From assembly GCA_033980235.1 (NCBI GenBank), contig CM067062.1:10972027-11036026 (forward strand): DNA of 64,000 bases. Direction: 5' to 3'. Numbering within the stretch: position 1 is the first letter of the stretch; every line of letters starts with the position of its first letter. Under the pieces are notes generated by a model. The model saw nothing but the letters and a program-made list of their open reading frames with translations. It was not told the DNA's origin and searched no databases. A program made the position numbers and the translations under genes. This document shows, piece by piece, positions 12,581 through 24,665 of the stretch. This DNA is from Diadema setosum. Its lineage: Eukaryota > Echinodermata > Echinoidea > Diadematoida > Diadematidae.

Positions 12581-12757
12581 GGCCCCGTTGCAAGAAAGTT
12601 GCAATCAATTGCAAATAATTGCTAATTTTGAAACAACCATTCTGATTGGCTCAGGGTCTGCCCTATTAAGAAGACATGCATGCAACAATGATTTTTATTG
12701 GCCAGTGACAATCAGTTGCAAGTTGCGTTTAAACGCAAAGTTTCTTGCAACGGGGCC
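12581..12757. repeat. Hairpin MITE, GGCCCCGTTGCAAGAAA family
   Basis: The left end GGCCCCGTTGCAAGAAA and right end TTTCTTGCAACGGGGCC are a perfect inverted repeat of 17 bp. The interior is AT-rich and non-coding. Confidence 0.8.
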
Positions 12758-12799
12758 CAGCTGAGCTCGCAGTCATTCACAGCTCCGCGTCCTGTTCAA

Positions 12800-13899
12800 C
12801 CCCACCCAGCCCCGGAATTCTGCACAATCTGAATGACAATCCGTCACAATTAAGTGTGTGGTTTTATCAGTCCAGGACCCTTTTACATAAAAATTGAGAT
12901 CCAACGCAAACTTTAAAATCAAACACCAAAAGTATCTGAATACACGAGCTAAATTCTGATTGGCTGATACCCGACATTCGTTTGATTTTCTGACTTATGA
13001 TTGACTGCATCTGTTTGTGTGTGTGTGTGTTTATGCAACAGGGCACATGGTATCATCTTTGGTTTGAGCACTATACTCTCCCAGACAACAATGTTTATTA
13101 TGACTATGGCTACCGCCACAGGATCAAGTGGTATGCCCAGTACATGTATCATTCCTTAATACACCTTTGGTAAGACGGACACCTTGTTAGTTTGATAGAT
13201 ACTTTATTTTCTGCAAATCAATATACATAAGTTACATAATCATGAACATGTAGGAAATATACAAAGTAAATTTAACACAGAGTCGTTTGACTTGCATAAA
13301 CAACGATAAAAAAGGAAATGAATGATATGACATACGGTATGCATCATGTCTATATGTAGCAGGGATTACAATAACAATTGTACTTAAGAAGCGATTATGC
13401 AGAGGGCCACCATAATAAGCATTGCTTGAAAAGATGGCCGGCCCGAGGAAAAGGTAGAGACGTACTACATTCGTAACAATACAAATTCTGCTGCGAAGAT
13501 AGCAGGGGAAAATAGACTGATGTGTGATGGTGGTGAATGTGCGTGCAGGTGCTTGAAAGTGCACACCGGTAAGCTATCTCCAATCAGAACACCGAGGAAG
13601 AACAAAAAATGGTGCTAGACACTGCTCAAGAGATGTCATAGCCCTATGATCAGACTATACTGTAGGCCTATGAGTAACATAAACACGTGACAATAAACAA
13701 AGCAAGTGGGTGTTTTCTTCCGTGACGTCACACTCCATGTGAATAATAATTATAATCAGTCCACATAAGGATAAGAACGTTTTTGATTTGCTATCTACAA
13801 AAGACAAGAATCTCTCTCCCCCTCTCTCTCCCTCTCCCTCTCTCTCTCTCTCTCCCGATGAAAGCCACAGGGTTATACAACAGCAATATGATTGATAGT
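12800..13899. other. Intergenic stretch, no supported gene
   Basis: I see no coding signal. TTTATT at 13202-13207 (AATAAA on the minus strand) could be a distal polyadenylation signal for the PLAC8-family gene, about 1.27 kb past its stop. A CT-rich low-complexity tract lies near 13808-13854. Confidence 0.4.
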
Positions 13900-13909
13900 C
13901 GAGCTGGAT

Positions 13910-14158
13910 GGGTGCTGTTCGTTATTCCGAAGGTTCGCTATTCCGAAGGTTCGTTAGTCCGAAACACACAAATTCCCTATACCTAGAGGTTCATTAACCC
14001 GAAACTGAAAAAGGGTTCGTTAATCCAAACATTTGTGGCGTTATTCCGGAGATCCGTTAATCTGAAAATGAAATTCGGAATAACGAACCTTCGGAATAAC
14101 GAATCTTCGGACTAAAGAGCCTTCGGAATAACGAACCTTTGGAATAACGAGCTGTAAC
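13910..14158. mobile_element. MULE-like MITE with 10-bp target duplication
   Basis: The 249-bp element is flanked by an identical 10-mer, CGAGCTGGAT (13900-13909 and 14159-14168). The ends are inverted and are built from repeated copies of a short motif, TTCGTTATTCCGAAGG, in opposite orientation at the two ends. A 9-10 bp target duplication is typical of Mutator-like elements; no transposase is present. Confidence 0.8.
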
Positions 14159-14303
14159 CGAGCTGGATATATCACGCAAGATAAACTTTGACCAAACTTT
14201 CATATCCTACTAAAAAAAAAACAAAAAAAAAACAACAAAAAAAACAAAAAAACAGTCCTCCAGAACAGACTCATAGAGAATCACCCACCTCCTCCTCTTC
14301 ATA

Positions 14304-14304
<1 letters not shown>

Positions 14305-14351
<47 letters not shown>

Positions 14352-14352
14352 A
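14305..14352. repeat. (ATC)n microsatellite
   Basis: About sixteen ATC units, with further ATC/ACC-rich sequence to 14460, just past the stop of the PLAC8-family gene and therefore probably in its 3' UTR. Confidence 0.9.
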
Positions 14353-14475
14353 ATCTTCTTCAATACTGTATCATCATTGTCATTGTCGTAGGCATCATCA
14401 TGATCATTATCACCACCACCACCACCATCATCGTCCGTCGTCGTCATCATCATCATCATCCGTCGTGTCTCGTTG

Positions 14476-14969
14476 CTATGGTGATGCCTCTCCCTTTTGA
14501 ATCATGCTGATTTCACGAGCCAGTTGACACTGGGAACAGCTGTGGCAGAACGTGGTGGCCAGACAGTCGTTCATGACGGAGCCCTGAATGAGAGGAAATC
14601 GACAAGAGAAACGAGTGAATGGGGAAAAGGAGTGATTACAATTATTATGCTTCAATGGAGGGTATAGGCTAAATGCTTCTTTTTCTAATAATAACTCAAG
14701 AGAATGAATGTGAGCTGAATGACTCATGTAAAGCTGACAAAATGACTACTATGAAATTGTGGGGTTTTTTTTATTTCTTTGTAGATGTCCGTGCGCAAAG
14801 GGGCATGCGCTGTATGACAGATAAGCATCATATTATTAATTTTTATTGATATTATTATTGTCATTATTGTTATTATTATTATTATTATTATTGTTATTAT
14901 TATTATTAGTAGTAGTAATATCATTACTATTATTATAATTATTATTGTTATTATTATTATTATGTGTGT

Positions 14970-15018
<49 letters not shown>

Positions 15019-18000
15019 TGTGTGTGTGTGGCTTTGGAATAGACTATGATTATACTCCCGATATTCAACATTCAAATCAAGCAAGCATTTTTAGAATTAT
15101 GATATTTTCAAACCTCGATATTATGTCTGCCCCTGAAGAGCGCCCTAAGAACGAGACCAGCGTTGGGCACGCAGAGAGCGGCGCACAGGCTCTCGCCCAT
15201 GTCGGACGCCATGAAACACAGATGGCACGGGACAAAGGTCCCCATCAGACCTGGGGGAGGGGCAGAGAGGAAGAGGAGGAGGATGATCATACTAACGCGG
15301 AAGATGAAGAAGATGAAGAAGAAGAAGAAGAAGAAGAAGAAGAAGATGATGATGAAGAAGACTCGGAAGAAAGAAGAAGAAGAAGAAGAAGAGGAGGAGG
15401 AGGAGGAGGAGGATCATACTAAAGAAAGAAATAGATTTGAGAGGGAGAATAAGAGGAGGAAGAAGGAGACGTCAAAGAAGAAGACGCAGAAGGAGGAGAG
15501 GAAGATGAGCGGAGGGGGGGGGGGAGTGAAATGCAGGAGAAAGAGATTAACTAAAGAAAGGACATTAACATAGAGCAATATATCTTAGGTACCATCCCTT
15601 GTAAACGAAAAATTATAAAAATCCAAACCCTTAACAACCTAATATGAAAAATGTTATTATTACCACTTCAAATAAGCTTATTCATGCATCAAGGCAATTA
15701 ACAAAGGTTTAGGTCAGTTCAGTCTACTCATTCAACATAAAAACACAATAAGATACAAAGTAACACGCAACTACAAACATAAAGAATATAGTTCAAGTCA
15801 ATGGGGATCGACAAAAGGGAATAAAGGTCTTATGACACGTTAATCCCGAAAGTACAAAAATATCACATTAAGAAGGACACAGAACACGAACAAGCATATT
15901 TAACAATAATAGAGAGTGTATAGAATTAATAAAAGAAAAACTCATACAAAGTCAATTACGTGAAGAAGACAAACTCATCAGATGAACTTTGTATGCGCGT
16001 TTGAAACAATTACGAAATGGGATATTTTGAAGAACGGGCGGTAAATCATTAAAGGGGATAGACTTTTCAGAAAGATAGTGTTTCTATAAACTTTTGTTCG
16101 AACCAAGTCAAGGTGACAATGGCATGGATTTCGTACATTATAGCTATTATTTATCATAAACTTTCTTAACATAATAGGTAATAAGGAAGGAAGCAATAAC
16201 AAAGAAGCCGGTTCTTTCAGCTACTGAAGCGTGGTATATAATAGTGTCCAAAATTAGTCATTCCAGTTCCATATATATATAAAAAAAAAGAAAAAGAAAA
16301 AAAAAGGATGGGTATTCTGGTGCGTAAAGCAAGTGTAAAGTGAAATAATAGTGGGTTGCGGCCGGCAGAAAGGTTAAAGATGTGGTTGTATGTGAACAGT
16401 TTAAAGAGAATTTTGATATTGTAGAAAATTGTTCATAGTTCTACCTTGTATACTGGAAGTATACTTTTGATAACACGCTCACACACTCACACACGCTCGT
16501 ATACACACAAACAGCTTTTGAATACATTCATGCCTCAAGTCTTGTTAAAAAAAAAAAACACGTTGTGGCTGCGTGATTTTTTTTTTTTTGTCTTCTGTTA
16601 TTTTCGATTTGAATGACATCTACTTTACATCACTTACATGTACTTATGTCGCTAAAGCAATCGAAAAGTCCTGTTGACCACTGACGTCTTTTGCCATGGG
16701 GATACTGCCACGGAAACACCTGATGTAAAAAAAAAAAAAAAAAAAAAAAAAAGGATGAATCAAAATACTACACCGTTATTACATACCATCATCTTGCCTC
16801 TTGGGAATACTAAAGGGTTAATCAAGCGGTTTTGGAAGTCATTTCACAAGCTTCCCGTTCGCAGCTTCCCGTCTGATCTCGTTACTTAGTTCGGCAGTGT
16901 TCAATGTACAGGATAGAATGTTGATACTCAAGCGAAAAAAACAAAACAAAACAAAAACCAACCCACTAATCTTCTGCATTAATGGACCTTTGCAGTCGTT
17001 GCTATTATGAATATATGCATCGGAATGCCAACACAATCCCCATTTTCAGTTTTTCAAACACGTCCTCACCTAATTTTCACACCTGTAAGTCCCCTTGAGG
17101 TGGTCATCTTGTGCCTTGCCTCAATACAGTCATGTGAATGTAAGGGTGTGTCACATAGTTGTCCCTGTGTGTAAAGGGCGTGGTCGTCACAGAAAAGGTG
17201 TCGCGTATAATGGTGGTATTAATTGTCAGATCTTCTTAAAACAAATTTAGTTTCCCAATGACAATTCCTCTGTACGATGTTAAGCAGTTGGTACAAACGT
17301 GGATTACAGTGGTGCCTTCTGCGCTTATATCCAGTGATTATCTTTCTATTGTCTCTTTCTTTTTTTTCCCCTTTTTTTTTGGGGGGGGGGGGTGGGGGGG
17401 GCCTCAAGGGGCGGTAGGCGAGGTGCAAATAGTAACGCGTAAGAAATTACGTGTTTTGTCTATATCCACAGTCTCGTTCAGCAACGAGGCATGCTACGCG
17501 TGTCATATCTAAGTACAATATATTCAGAATGATGATACTTCAGAAGCTACCCCAGCTACTACTGCTACTTTTACGTATGGTAATCCTCGCATAAGAATAG
17601 CAATGATAGGCCCAATGATTAATAATTAGGCCTATATCTGACCCTGCACCACAAAACAAACAAAACGTCGCCAGACATGGATTTTTAGTTAAGGACAGAT
17701 TCAAAAAGGGCAGACTCTAAGCTTTAAAATGATGTATAACTCAATTCAAATGGACACTCCTAACCTATCTTAATATTGGAAAGAAAGCACACACCCTGAA
17801 AAAGTGCGAACCGAGAAAAGAGGCTCTGAAGTACAGGGTCTATCTGTTCATTCAAGCATTTGATCTTTACCAAACCGTGCTAGCTGTTCGATGAATGGGA
17901 CAAAAAAATGGATGTAAACCACTGGAGCAACAACAATGAAGGGATTATCAGATTAAATTGAAATTGAGCACGCTTTATCTAAACATTCTGTCATGATGAC

Positions 18001-19114
18001 TGCCAACTTTCAAAGCAGTATCCTTATCCCTTCAAAAGTTATCAGACTTGAAAGTCAAGAATTTGCAAAGGGTTATCAAGAAATGAAAGGGGCCTCTAGG
18101 ACATACCTGATCTCACTTCTCTACAAAAAAGGGTTGTAGAAAAACGACTGAAAATGCATTTTCCCATTCATTTTATGATCCCAAACTCAAGAATAAACTC
18201 AAGAATAAGAAGAATAACTCTTTCAGAAAATATGGAACATTAAAAATTGACTTGGTTGACCTGTTTCACCTTTCTTGAGTCCTCACCTGAAATGATGGGG
18301 TGCGACTTTTTGTTCGTTTTGTGGTGCACGGTCACATAACAATCATAGATGCTAGAAAAAGATTGAAGGATGATGACAATAGATCAATCATTAAAAAAAT
18401 TGAGAATACTGACACATGTTGTAACAATGACTGAACGATTAAAGGACAAGATTTTATCATAACAAGCATCATCGTTATCATCACAATAGCAACAATAGCC
18501 ACATTACTAAGAGATCTGGAAATAAGCAGAAAGCTGTTCTGGGCCGGTTTTATCAAAAGATATAATCGATTATAAATTTCTTTACCACACAGGCTGCCAT
18601 AGACTTACCATAGAACTCAACTTCATTGTATATAATCAATTATAACTCTTCATAAGACAGGGCCCTGGCGCATAAAAGTGAGATACCATCATTTTTACCT
18701 CGCCCTTCGTGTTCTCGTACACCAGTGACGCGACATCTGATCCCCGATATCTGATCTCTTGGGTGCTTCCCCTTGGTTGTGACGTAACCGGCTGCCACTT
18801 CGGCGGCATCCTGACGATCTCTGAAGACATACATATTCATGACCACAGCATGTGAGAGGAACGCCATTGTACAGCCATGATGATGGTAGTACAGTATTAC
18901 GAGAAAAAAAAAAAAGAAGAGTGAAAGAAACTCTCAACTTCATAATACTGTACTCCTTACACCATGATAGCGTATATCCGTATAAGAATTCATTATGAAG
19001 TTTTTTGACTTCTCTCTGTTTCTATCTTAAATCATATAGGCCCTAGATATACAGTGCAGTGATATGTAAGCCCCCCTCTCTCTATCTACGCACACACAAA
19101 CACACACCCACACC

Positions 19115-19169
<55 letters not shown>

Positions 19170-19268
19170 AAGTAACAAAACTGGAACAAATGCTGTATTC
19201 ACCAACGGTTTATTTCTGCACACAAATTTTCGAACGTCTCGCCGCCCTTTCTCAAGTGTTGATACATA

Positions 19269-19306
<38 letters not shown>

Positions 19307-19599
19307 CACATACAGAGGAGTATAGTTTATGAACAGATGATAGAAGACAGTGGCTGCAGACAGCTTCCTCATCATGTTTTGTCATTTTTGAATGAGCATT
19401 GCAAGGGAGATGGGATCTCTTCCTATATACCACTCTCTCTGGGATAATCCACACACATCCAAAAACTTAAGGCAGACTGATCCGAAGCATCAAGCTGTAA
19501 TTCACAATACTAGGTTATCGATCATGTAGATGTTAGTGATGGCAAGAGACATTCATACAAACAATTAACCATGATATTGCACTAAAGAAGGAATTTATT

Positions 19600-19649
<50 letters not shown>

Positions 19650-20535
19650 ACTTGTGTATATGCTATATTTCACATTATATTTTCACGTCGGCTCAGAGAA
19701 TCGAGCAGCTTCCAGAATAACGTCTGAGTTTCAATTCCTTTTTTTTTGTATGCTTTTGTTTTTATTGCACGCCAGACTATATCAATACCCTTGAAAGCTC
19801 TGTCGTGTTTTGGCGCGACTGATTGCGTATATTCCTTCGTCTCTTGAGAACAAGGATATCACCACTATTAGGGAAGAAAAATGTTCATGATAATTGCATC
19901 CTAACACATGATCGAGGAATCGTATGCAAAGCAACAACAACAATAACAAAGATAAACAAGAAAACATCGAATGCAGACTCTTATGTTTGTACGGCCAAAC
20001 AATACATTTTTAAGCCACAGAACGTGACTAATCCAAATCTATCTCATTGCCGGCTGAGCTGATCTACACTGTATATATTACTGTATAATGGATATGCACA
20101 CCTATAGACCTACTCATCGCCCGCAGCATGGAAACCTCTACCATTTATTATCTGCCATCCCACTGAATACAGTATCTCTCCTCTCCTAGCCTAGTATTCA
20201 CACTGTAATGGCATATCTTTCTGTTTGCCTAACCGAGCATTGGAATGTCGGATCAGTCTTTGCCGTGTTTTATACGTGGCTGCTACAAACTGGCATCTCC
20301 TCAACTTCGACTGCTACGAAGAATATGTCTGCTATAGCCAAAGAACAAATAACAGTGCATACAGACAGCAACTGCCATTCGCACAAGGAATTAGTACATG
20401 TGTCAAATAGCGTTCAGATTTTGAGAAGCATTGAACCGTGTACTTACCAAGTTTTTCCTCCATAAATTCTCCGTCACCATTTCCTTGAAGTAGCATCTCT
20501 GTTACTTCGATTCCCTCTTCTCCTTCTTCGCTCAT
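14476..20535 (-). CDS. PLAC8/cornifelin-family cysteine-rich protein, 178 aa, five exons
   Basis: Coding exons (minus strand) are 20535-20448, 18820-18699, 16719-16638, 15250-15114 and 14583-14476. All junctions are AG/GT and phases fit (1, 0, 1, 0). Exons 3-5 encode a full PLAC8 domain, about residues 84-168: it opens WSTGLFDCFSDISTC, continues through VPCHLCFMASDMGES, and ends with GSVMNDCLATTFC and CSQCQLARE, the cysteine and Q-L-x-R-E signature of the family. PLAC8 proteins are small, often membrane- or cortex-associated, with roles in growth, stress and epithelial biology in different lineages; substrate and mechanism here are unknown. The first 70 residues are acidic, then QPVTSQP-like, and are less certain than the domain. 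Exons 1 and 2 are supported by phase and splice sites only. The alternative upstream ATG at 20640 is less favoured. The start codon lies about 175 bp from the edge of the segmental duplication. Confidence 0.85.
14835..15032. repeat. (ATT)n and (TG)n compound microsatellite
   Basis: TTA/ATT repeats (14835-14962) run into TG repeats (14962-15032) within intron 4 of the PLAC8-family gene. Confidence 0.9.
15265..15420. repeat. Polypurine (GAA)n/(GGA)n tract
   Basis: Nearly pure purine sequence includes a long GAA run at 15316-15345 and GGA run at 15390-15413. It begins about 15 bp upstream of the exon 4 acceptor of the PLAC8-family gene, so on the transcribed strand it is the polypyrimidine side of intron 3. 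Confidence 0.9.
17637..18336. mobile_element. TA-target MITE, 700 bp, TGACC(C/G)TGCACCACAAAAC ends
   Basis: The left end tctgaccctgcaccacaaaa and the inverted right end ttttgtggtgcacggtcaca are flanked by TA. The interior is AT-rich without a transposase frame. It lies in intron 2 of the PLAC8-family gene. Confidence 0.82.
18541..18665. repeat. MITE with GGGCC(C/G)(T/G)GTTTTAT ends, solo copy
   Basis: The ends gggccggttttatcaaaaga and cttcataagacagggccc are inverted, with TATAATCGATTATA-like internal sequence. Two copies in mirror arrangement are found at 59932-60164. It lies 33 bp from the exon 2 donor of the PLAC8-family gene. Confidence 0.7.
19086..19310 (-). mobile_element. Possible Penelope-like retroelement tail between TA microsatellites
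   Basis: On the minus strand the segment near 19265-19180 reads ACTTGAGAAAGGGCGGCGAG, then ACGTTCGAAAATTTG and AAATAAACCG. This resembles the short conserved tail often left by Penelope-like elements. It is flanked by (TA)n runs on both sides. No reverse transcriptase is visible, so the family call is tentative. Confidence 0.35.
19602..19645. repeat. (TA)n microsatellite
   Basis: About twenty-two TA units in intron 1 of the PLAC8-family gene. Confidence 0.9.
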
Positions 20536-21238
20536 ATTTGCCAACGCAACTCTTCGAGGTAGGAAGAGAAAGACAGTTTCAATGAAAACGCCTAAACGAC
20601 GTTTTATCAGCCAGTTTCGGCCGTTCAAAGATGTATTCACTGTAGTTTAACGTCAGCCGTACCTTCCGTGGTATACTGGAACTGTATTGAAAAACGCGAT
20701 AATAACAAGTTGAATACGTTTGTCCTCGTTGTGCACACAAGGGGTTGGTTTATTCATGGATTCATGATCCTCTGATTCTTCGTGGGTGCTCGAGCGTCAA
20801 CATCGTCCCATTGTGAAAGTGCTGTCCAAGGACCTTTGTGAAAGACCCCTTACAGGGGTATTGGGGAACACGAACTTAGGAGGAAGTAGAAGAAGAAAAA
20901 GAAGAGACACATTTCCACCCATTCATATGAATCCACCACCTGTGATCCACGGCGAGGAGCCAGGGAAGATCTTCAACGCGTTGTGTTTGTAAACACTCTT
21001 TTCCATCAGAAGAGCATTTTTTTTCTGTGTATATCAGCAAAGACACAGTGAACACTGTGCGTGAAGTTCAGGGCATAATGTTAAAATTTCTGATCTAATT
21101 CCAATACTGTACTGTCAACTGTTGTGAAAAGGTCGTTATTCATCTATCTTGACCTATGTGTCCATATCATTATCACTATTGCTGGTTTTTATTGGTTGCA
21201 GGAGTATTATAGTATAGTATCTATTGTCATGTCATATC

Positions 21239-21314
21239 CAGGCCCGTAGCCAGGATTTTTCAAGGTGGGGGTGCGGTCACTAAAAAAACGGACCTTCGGT
21301 ACCAATATCAATGA

Positions 21315-21369
<55 letters not shown>

Positions 21370-24300
21370 TATATATATATATATATATATTCTTTGGACG
21401 ACCGAACTACACATGTTGTGTAAGAATTTGCGCGCGAAGCGCGCCGCAAATTGTGAATTTTGACTGTTTTAATAACGTTTTAAAGTCTCGAGGAAATTTG
21501 TATTTTTGTCTGTTGCATGCAATCGCGTTACGGTATTTCATCTAGGAAATAGTAAAAACTCATTTTGCCAGGAAGTTGCAAAGTTTAATTGTGTTCGAGA
21601 CTCTGCGCGCGTAGCGCGCCGCAAAATTGAGAATAGTGATTTTCCTGGTGTTGTTTTAACTTTTATTTTTTCTATTGTATACCCGCGTTAGCAGGCCTGA
21701 AGCCTGGTATGCGAGTTTGTCAAAAACGAAAATAAATAAGAAATTTTTTAAAACAAAATGAATTGTAAATGTGAACCATTTATATTTTGCCTCCTTGTGG
21801 TAGGATATTTCCAGCATTTCCGAACTTTCAAATAATCATTTTAGATTTAATAATATTAAAGGTAGTAGATCCGATTCGCAAACATCTCCAATATCAGTCA
21901 AATGTCATATTAACCATCATGCTAAGAAGGTTTTCTTTGTGAAATTTGGAGGTCAGTGAAATTCAAAAATTAAACATCCGTTAGCCATTGGAAGAAGTTG
22001 AGTGCAAATTCAGACCTCAGGCTTAGTGCTCAGATGTTTTCCTATTTGATTTGATCTGTCTTACTGTGCACACTAAGATACATACTGGAATGGTTATTTC
22101 TTATTTATTAAATTATAGTAGCATATTTGGTTACTAGCTGTCTCTAGGCATTTTCGAATTTGGGCTGCAAAGAGATCCACTACCTTTAAGTTAGAAGAGA
22201 GATAAGTAAATAATGATAAAATAAACAAACAAAAAAGAATGAGTTTCTTTTGTAATACTATCTGACAAACTTTTTACTTTACCATTTTACTTCATAGCTC
22301 AGCACTTTCTATTCTCTCTCATACCCTCTTACCCATTACATTTAAATGAAATACAACTAAAATGAGTTTGCGTGCCTGCATAATACTCTTTGGAAATTAT
22401 AAGTGAAAATGTTCTTAGGTTTTGGCTCACTTTAAAATGAGAACCAATAGAACTGTCATAACATGAGAAAATGTATAAGTAATAATCAACACTACATTTC
22501 CGAATTTGGCCTGCAAAGAAATCCGCTACCTGTAAGTTAGAAAAGAGATTAGTAAATAAAGATAAAATAAACAACAAGAAAGAAAGAGTTTCTACCGCCG
22601 TATCCAGAACAGAGCCTGAAACGGTGCAGGCTCAAGAAATCGTTTGTACTATAATACGTCTTGAAGTACTGTGTGATACTGTTGACTCAGACTTCTACAA
22701 AGCTGTAAGTGAGAATTGTAATCCAATCCGACTCATTACCTGAGATATTTATGAAAATATATCAATAAAGAACGTAAATTAAATAACGATGCGTCACAAT
22801 GCAGTCTAACGCTCTCACAATGCTATCATACGTAGGGTTTTTCACTGTTTTTACTCCGGAGCTCTTGCAATATTCAGGCTTTTGTAATACTATCTGACAA
22901 ACTTTTTACTTTACCATTTTACTTCATAGCTCAGCACTTTCCATTCTCTCTCATACCCTCTTACCCATTACATTTAAATGAATACAACTAAAATGAGTTT
23001 GCGTGCCTGCATAATACTCTTTGGAAAATGTTCTTAGGTTTTGGCTCACTTTAAAATGAGAACCAATAGAACTGTCACAACATGAGAAAATGTATAAGTA
23101 ATAATCAACAGTACATTTCCGAATTTGGCCTGCAAAGAAATCCGCTACCTGTAAGTTAGAAAAGAGATTAGTAAATAATGATAAAATAAACAACAAAAAA
23201 GAATGAGTTTCTACCGCCGTATCCAGAACAGAGCCTGAAACGGTGCAGGCTCAAGAAATCGTTTGTACTAATACGTCTTGAAGTACTGTGTGATACTGTT
23301 GACTCAGACTTCTACTTAAGCTGTAAGTAAGAATTTTAACCCAATCCGGCTCATTACCTGTGTTTTTTATGAAAAATATGAATAAAGAATGTAAATTAAA
23401 TAACGACGCGTCACAATGCAGTCTAACGCTCTCACAATGTTATCATACATAGGGTTTTTCCCTGACTGTTTTTACTCCGGAGCTCTTGCAATATTCAGGC
23501 TTTTGTAATACTATCTGACAAACTTTTTACTTTACCATTTTACTTCATAGCTCAGCATTCTCTCTCATACCCTCTTACCCATTACATTTAAATGAAATAC
23601 AACTAAATTGAGTTTGCGTGCCTGCATAATACTCTTTGAAAATTATAAGTGAGAATGTTCTTAGGTTTTGGCTCACTTCAAAATGAGAACCAATCGAACT
23701 GTCACAACATGAGAAAATGTATAACTAATAATTTGTTGGAACCGTAAGCAAATGCCAGCTGAAGGCGAGTAGGCAAGTGTGTTTAAAAGCATTAGATTAT
23801 GCACGGAGATCGTACAGTTGAGTTACTTGATAGATGATCTTTTCTCGAATGTTGGTACTAGCAAAAGGGCTAGAAAAAGCAGCTATTATAATTCGTTAGG
23901 CATGCATAATGGCCCAATGAGTGTTACAAGAGAACTGGAGCAAGACAGGTCTTTCATTTTGTTTTGTCTCTCCTGATCGTTCGTAAGAAATGCTAATTCA
24001 TGACCACCTTTTCACAATTTGATTGGAGCATGCATTCATAATGGAAAATAGTTGACATAATAATCTATCCCCAGGCATTATCATGCCAACATGTACTTGT
24101 ACTCTGTCTTTATGAGACGTAGATATAAAATGTCTCAGGTTTTCGATTATAGTAATTTCGAGGAAATTTCTTTAATTTTTATCATATATGTAAACTTGAG
24201 GCTATTAGATTTTCATCCACTTACCTCTGTTCCTGTGAAAAAATGCAAGTGTCAACCTCAATGTCATCCACGAATCGCACGTACTCGGGCGGCCAGTGGA

Positions 24301-24665
24301 AAAAAAAAAAACACCGGTCACACGCGCCATAAGGGCCATGGCATGCAGTGCCAATATAATAATAGCTCGCACAAATTGATACATTTTGCATTTTGTAACA
24401 TTTGTGTTTGTGTGCATGGGGACGATCCGATGGTTCATACAACAAAAGGGTTTCGTACAATTGTTTTTAACATTGTTAAACGTGCTCTTCCACATTTACG
24501 TAGCATATAATGTGTCTTAATATTTATTTGGATTGTTATCTTGAGAATTGCTAAGAACCGTTATTATGAAAAAGTGGACCTTTCAGAATTTGGGGGGGGG
24601 GGGGGGGCGTACGCACCCGACGCGCACCCCCCCCCCCCCCCCCCCCCCCCCTGGCTACGGGCCTG
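21239..24665. mobile_element. DNA transposon, 3.4 kb, with 16-bp TIRs, right copy only
   Basis: CAGGCCCGTAGCCAGG at the left and its perfect complement at the right are flanked by ATATC on both sides (21234-21238, 24666-24670), a 5-bp target duplication. The left duplication copy shows the empty site (gtcatatttaaaaatg, one base different). Inside are a (CA)n run, two GCGCGC-GAAGCGCGC palindromes (near 21431 and 21606), 2.4 direct repeats of about 620-632 bp starting at 22251, 22883 and 23504, and long G and C tracts next to the right end. No recognisable transposase; superfamily not assigned. Confidence 0.9.
22251..23730. repeat. Tandem repeat of about 625 bp, 2.4 copies, inside the transposon
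   Basis: The unit begins tgtaatactatctgacaaac at 22251, 22883 and 23504 (spacing 632 and 621). The last copy is truncated near 23730. Small frames in it recur because of the repeat and are not evidence of a gene. Confidence 0.9.

Noticed and set aside
14964..15573. Long plus-strand frames rich in Glu/Lys/Arg
   Set aside because: They arise from TG and GAA repeats and the antisense of PLAC8 exon 4.
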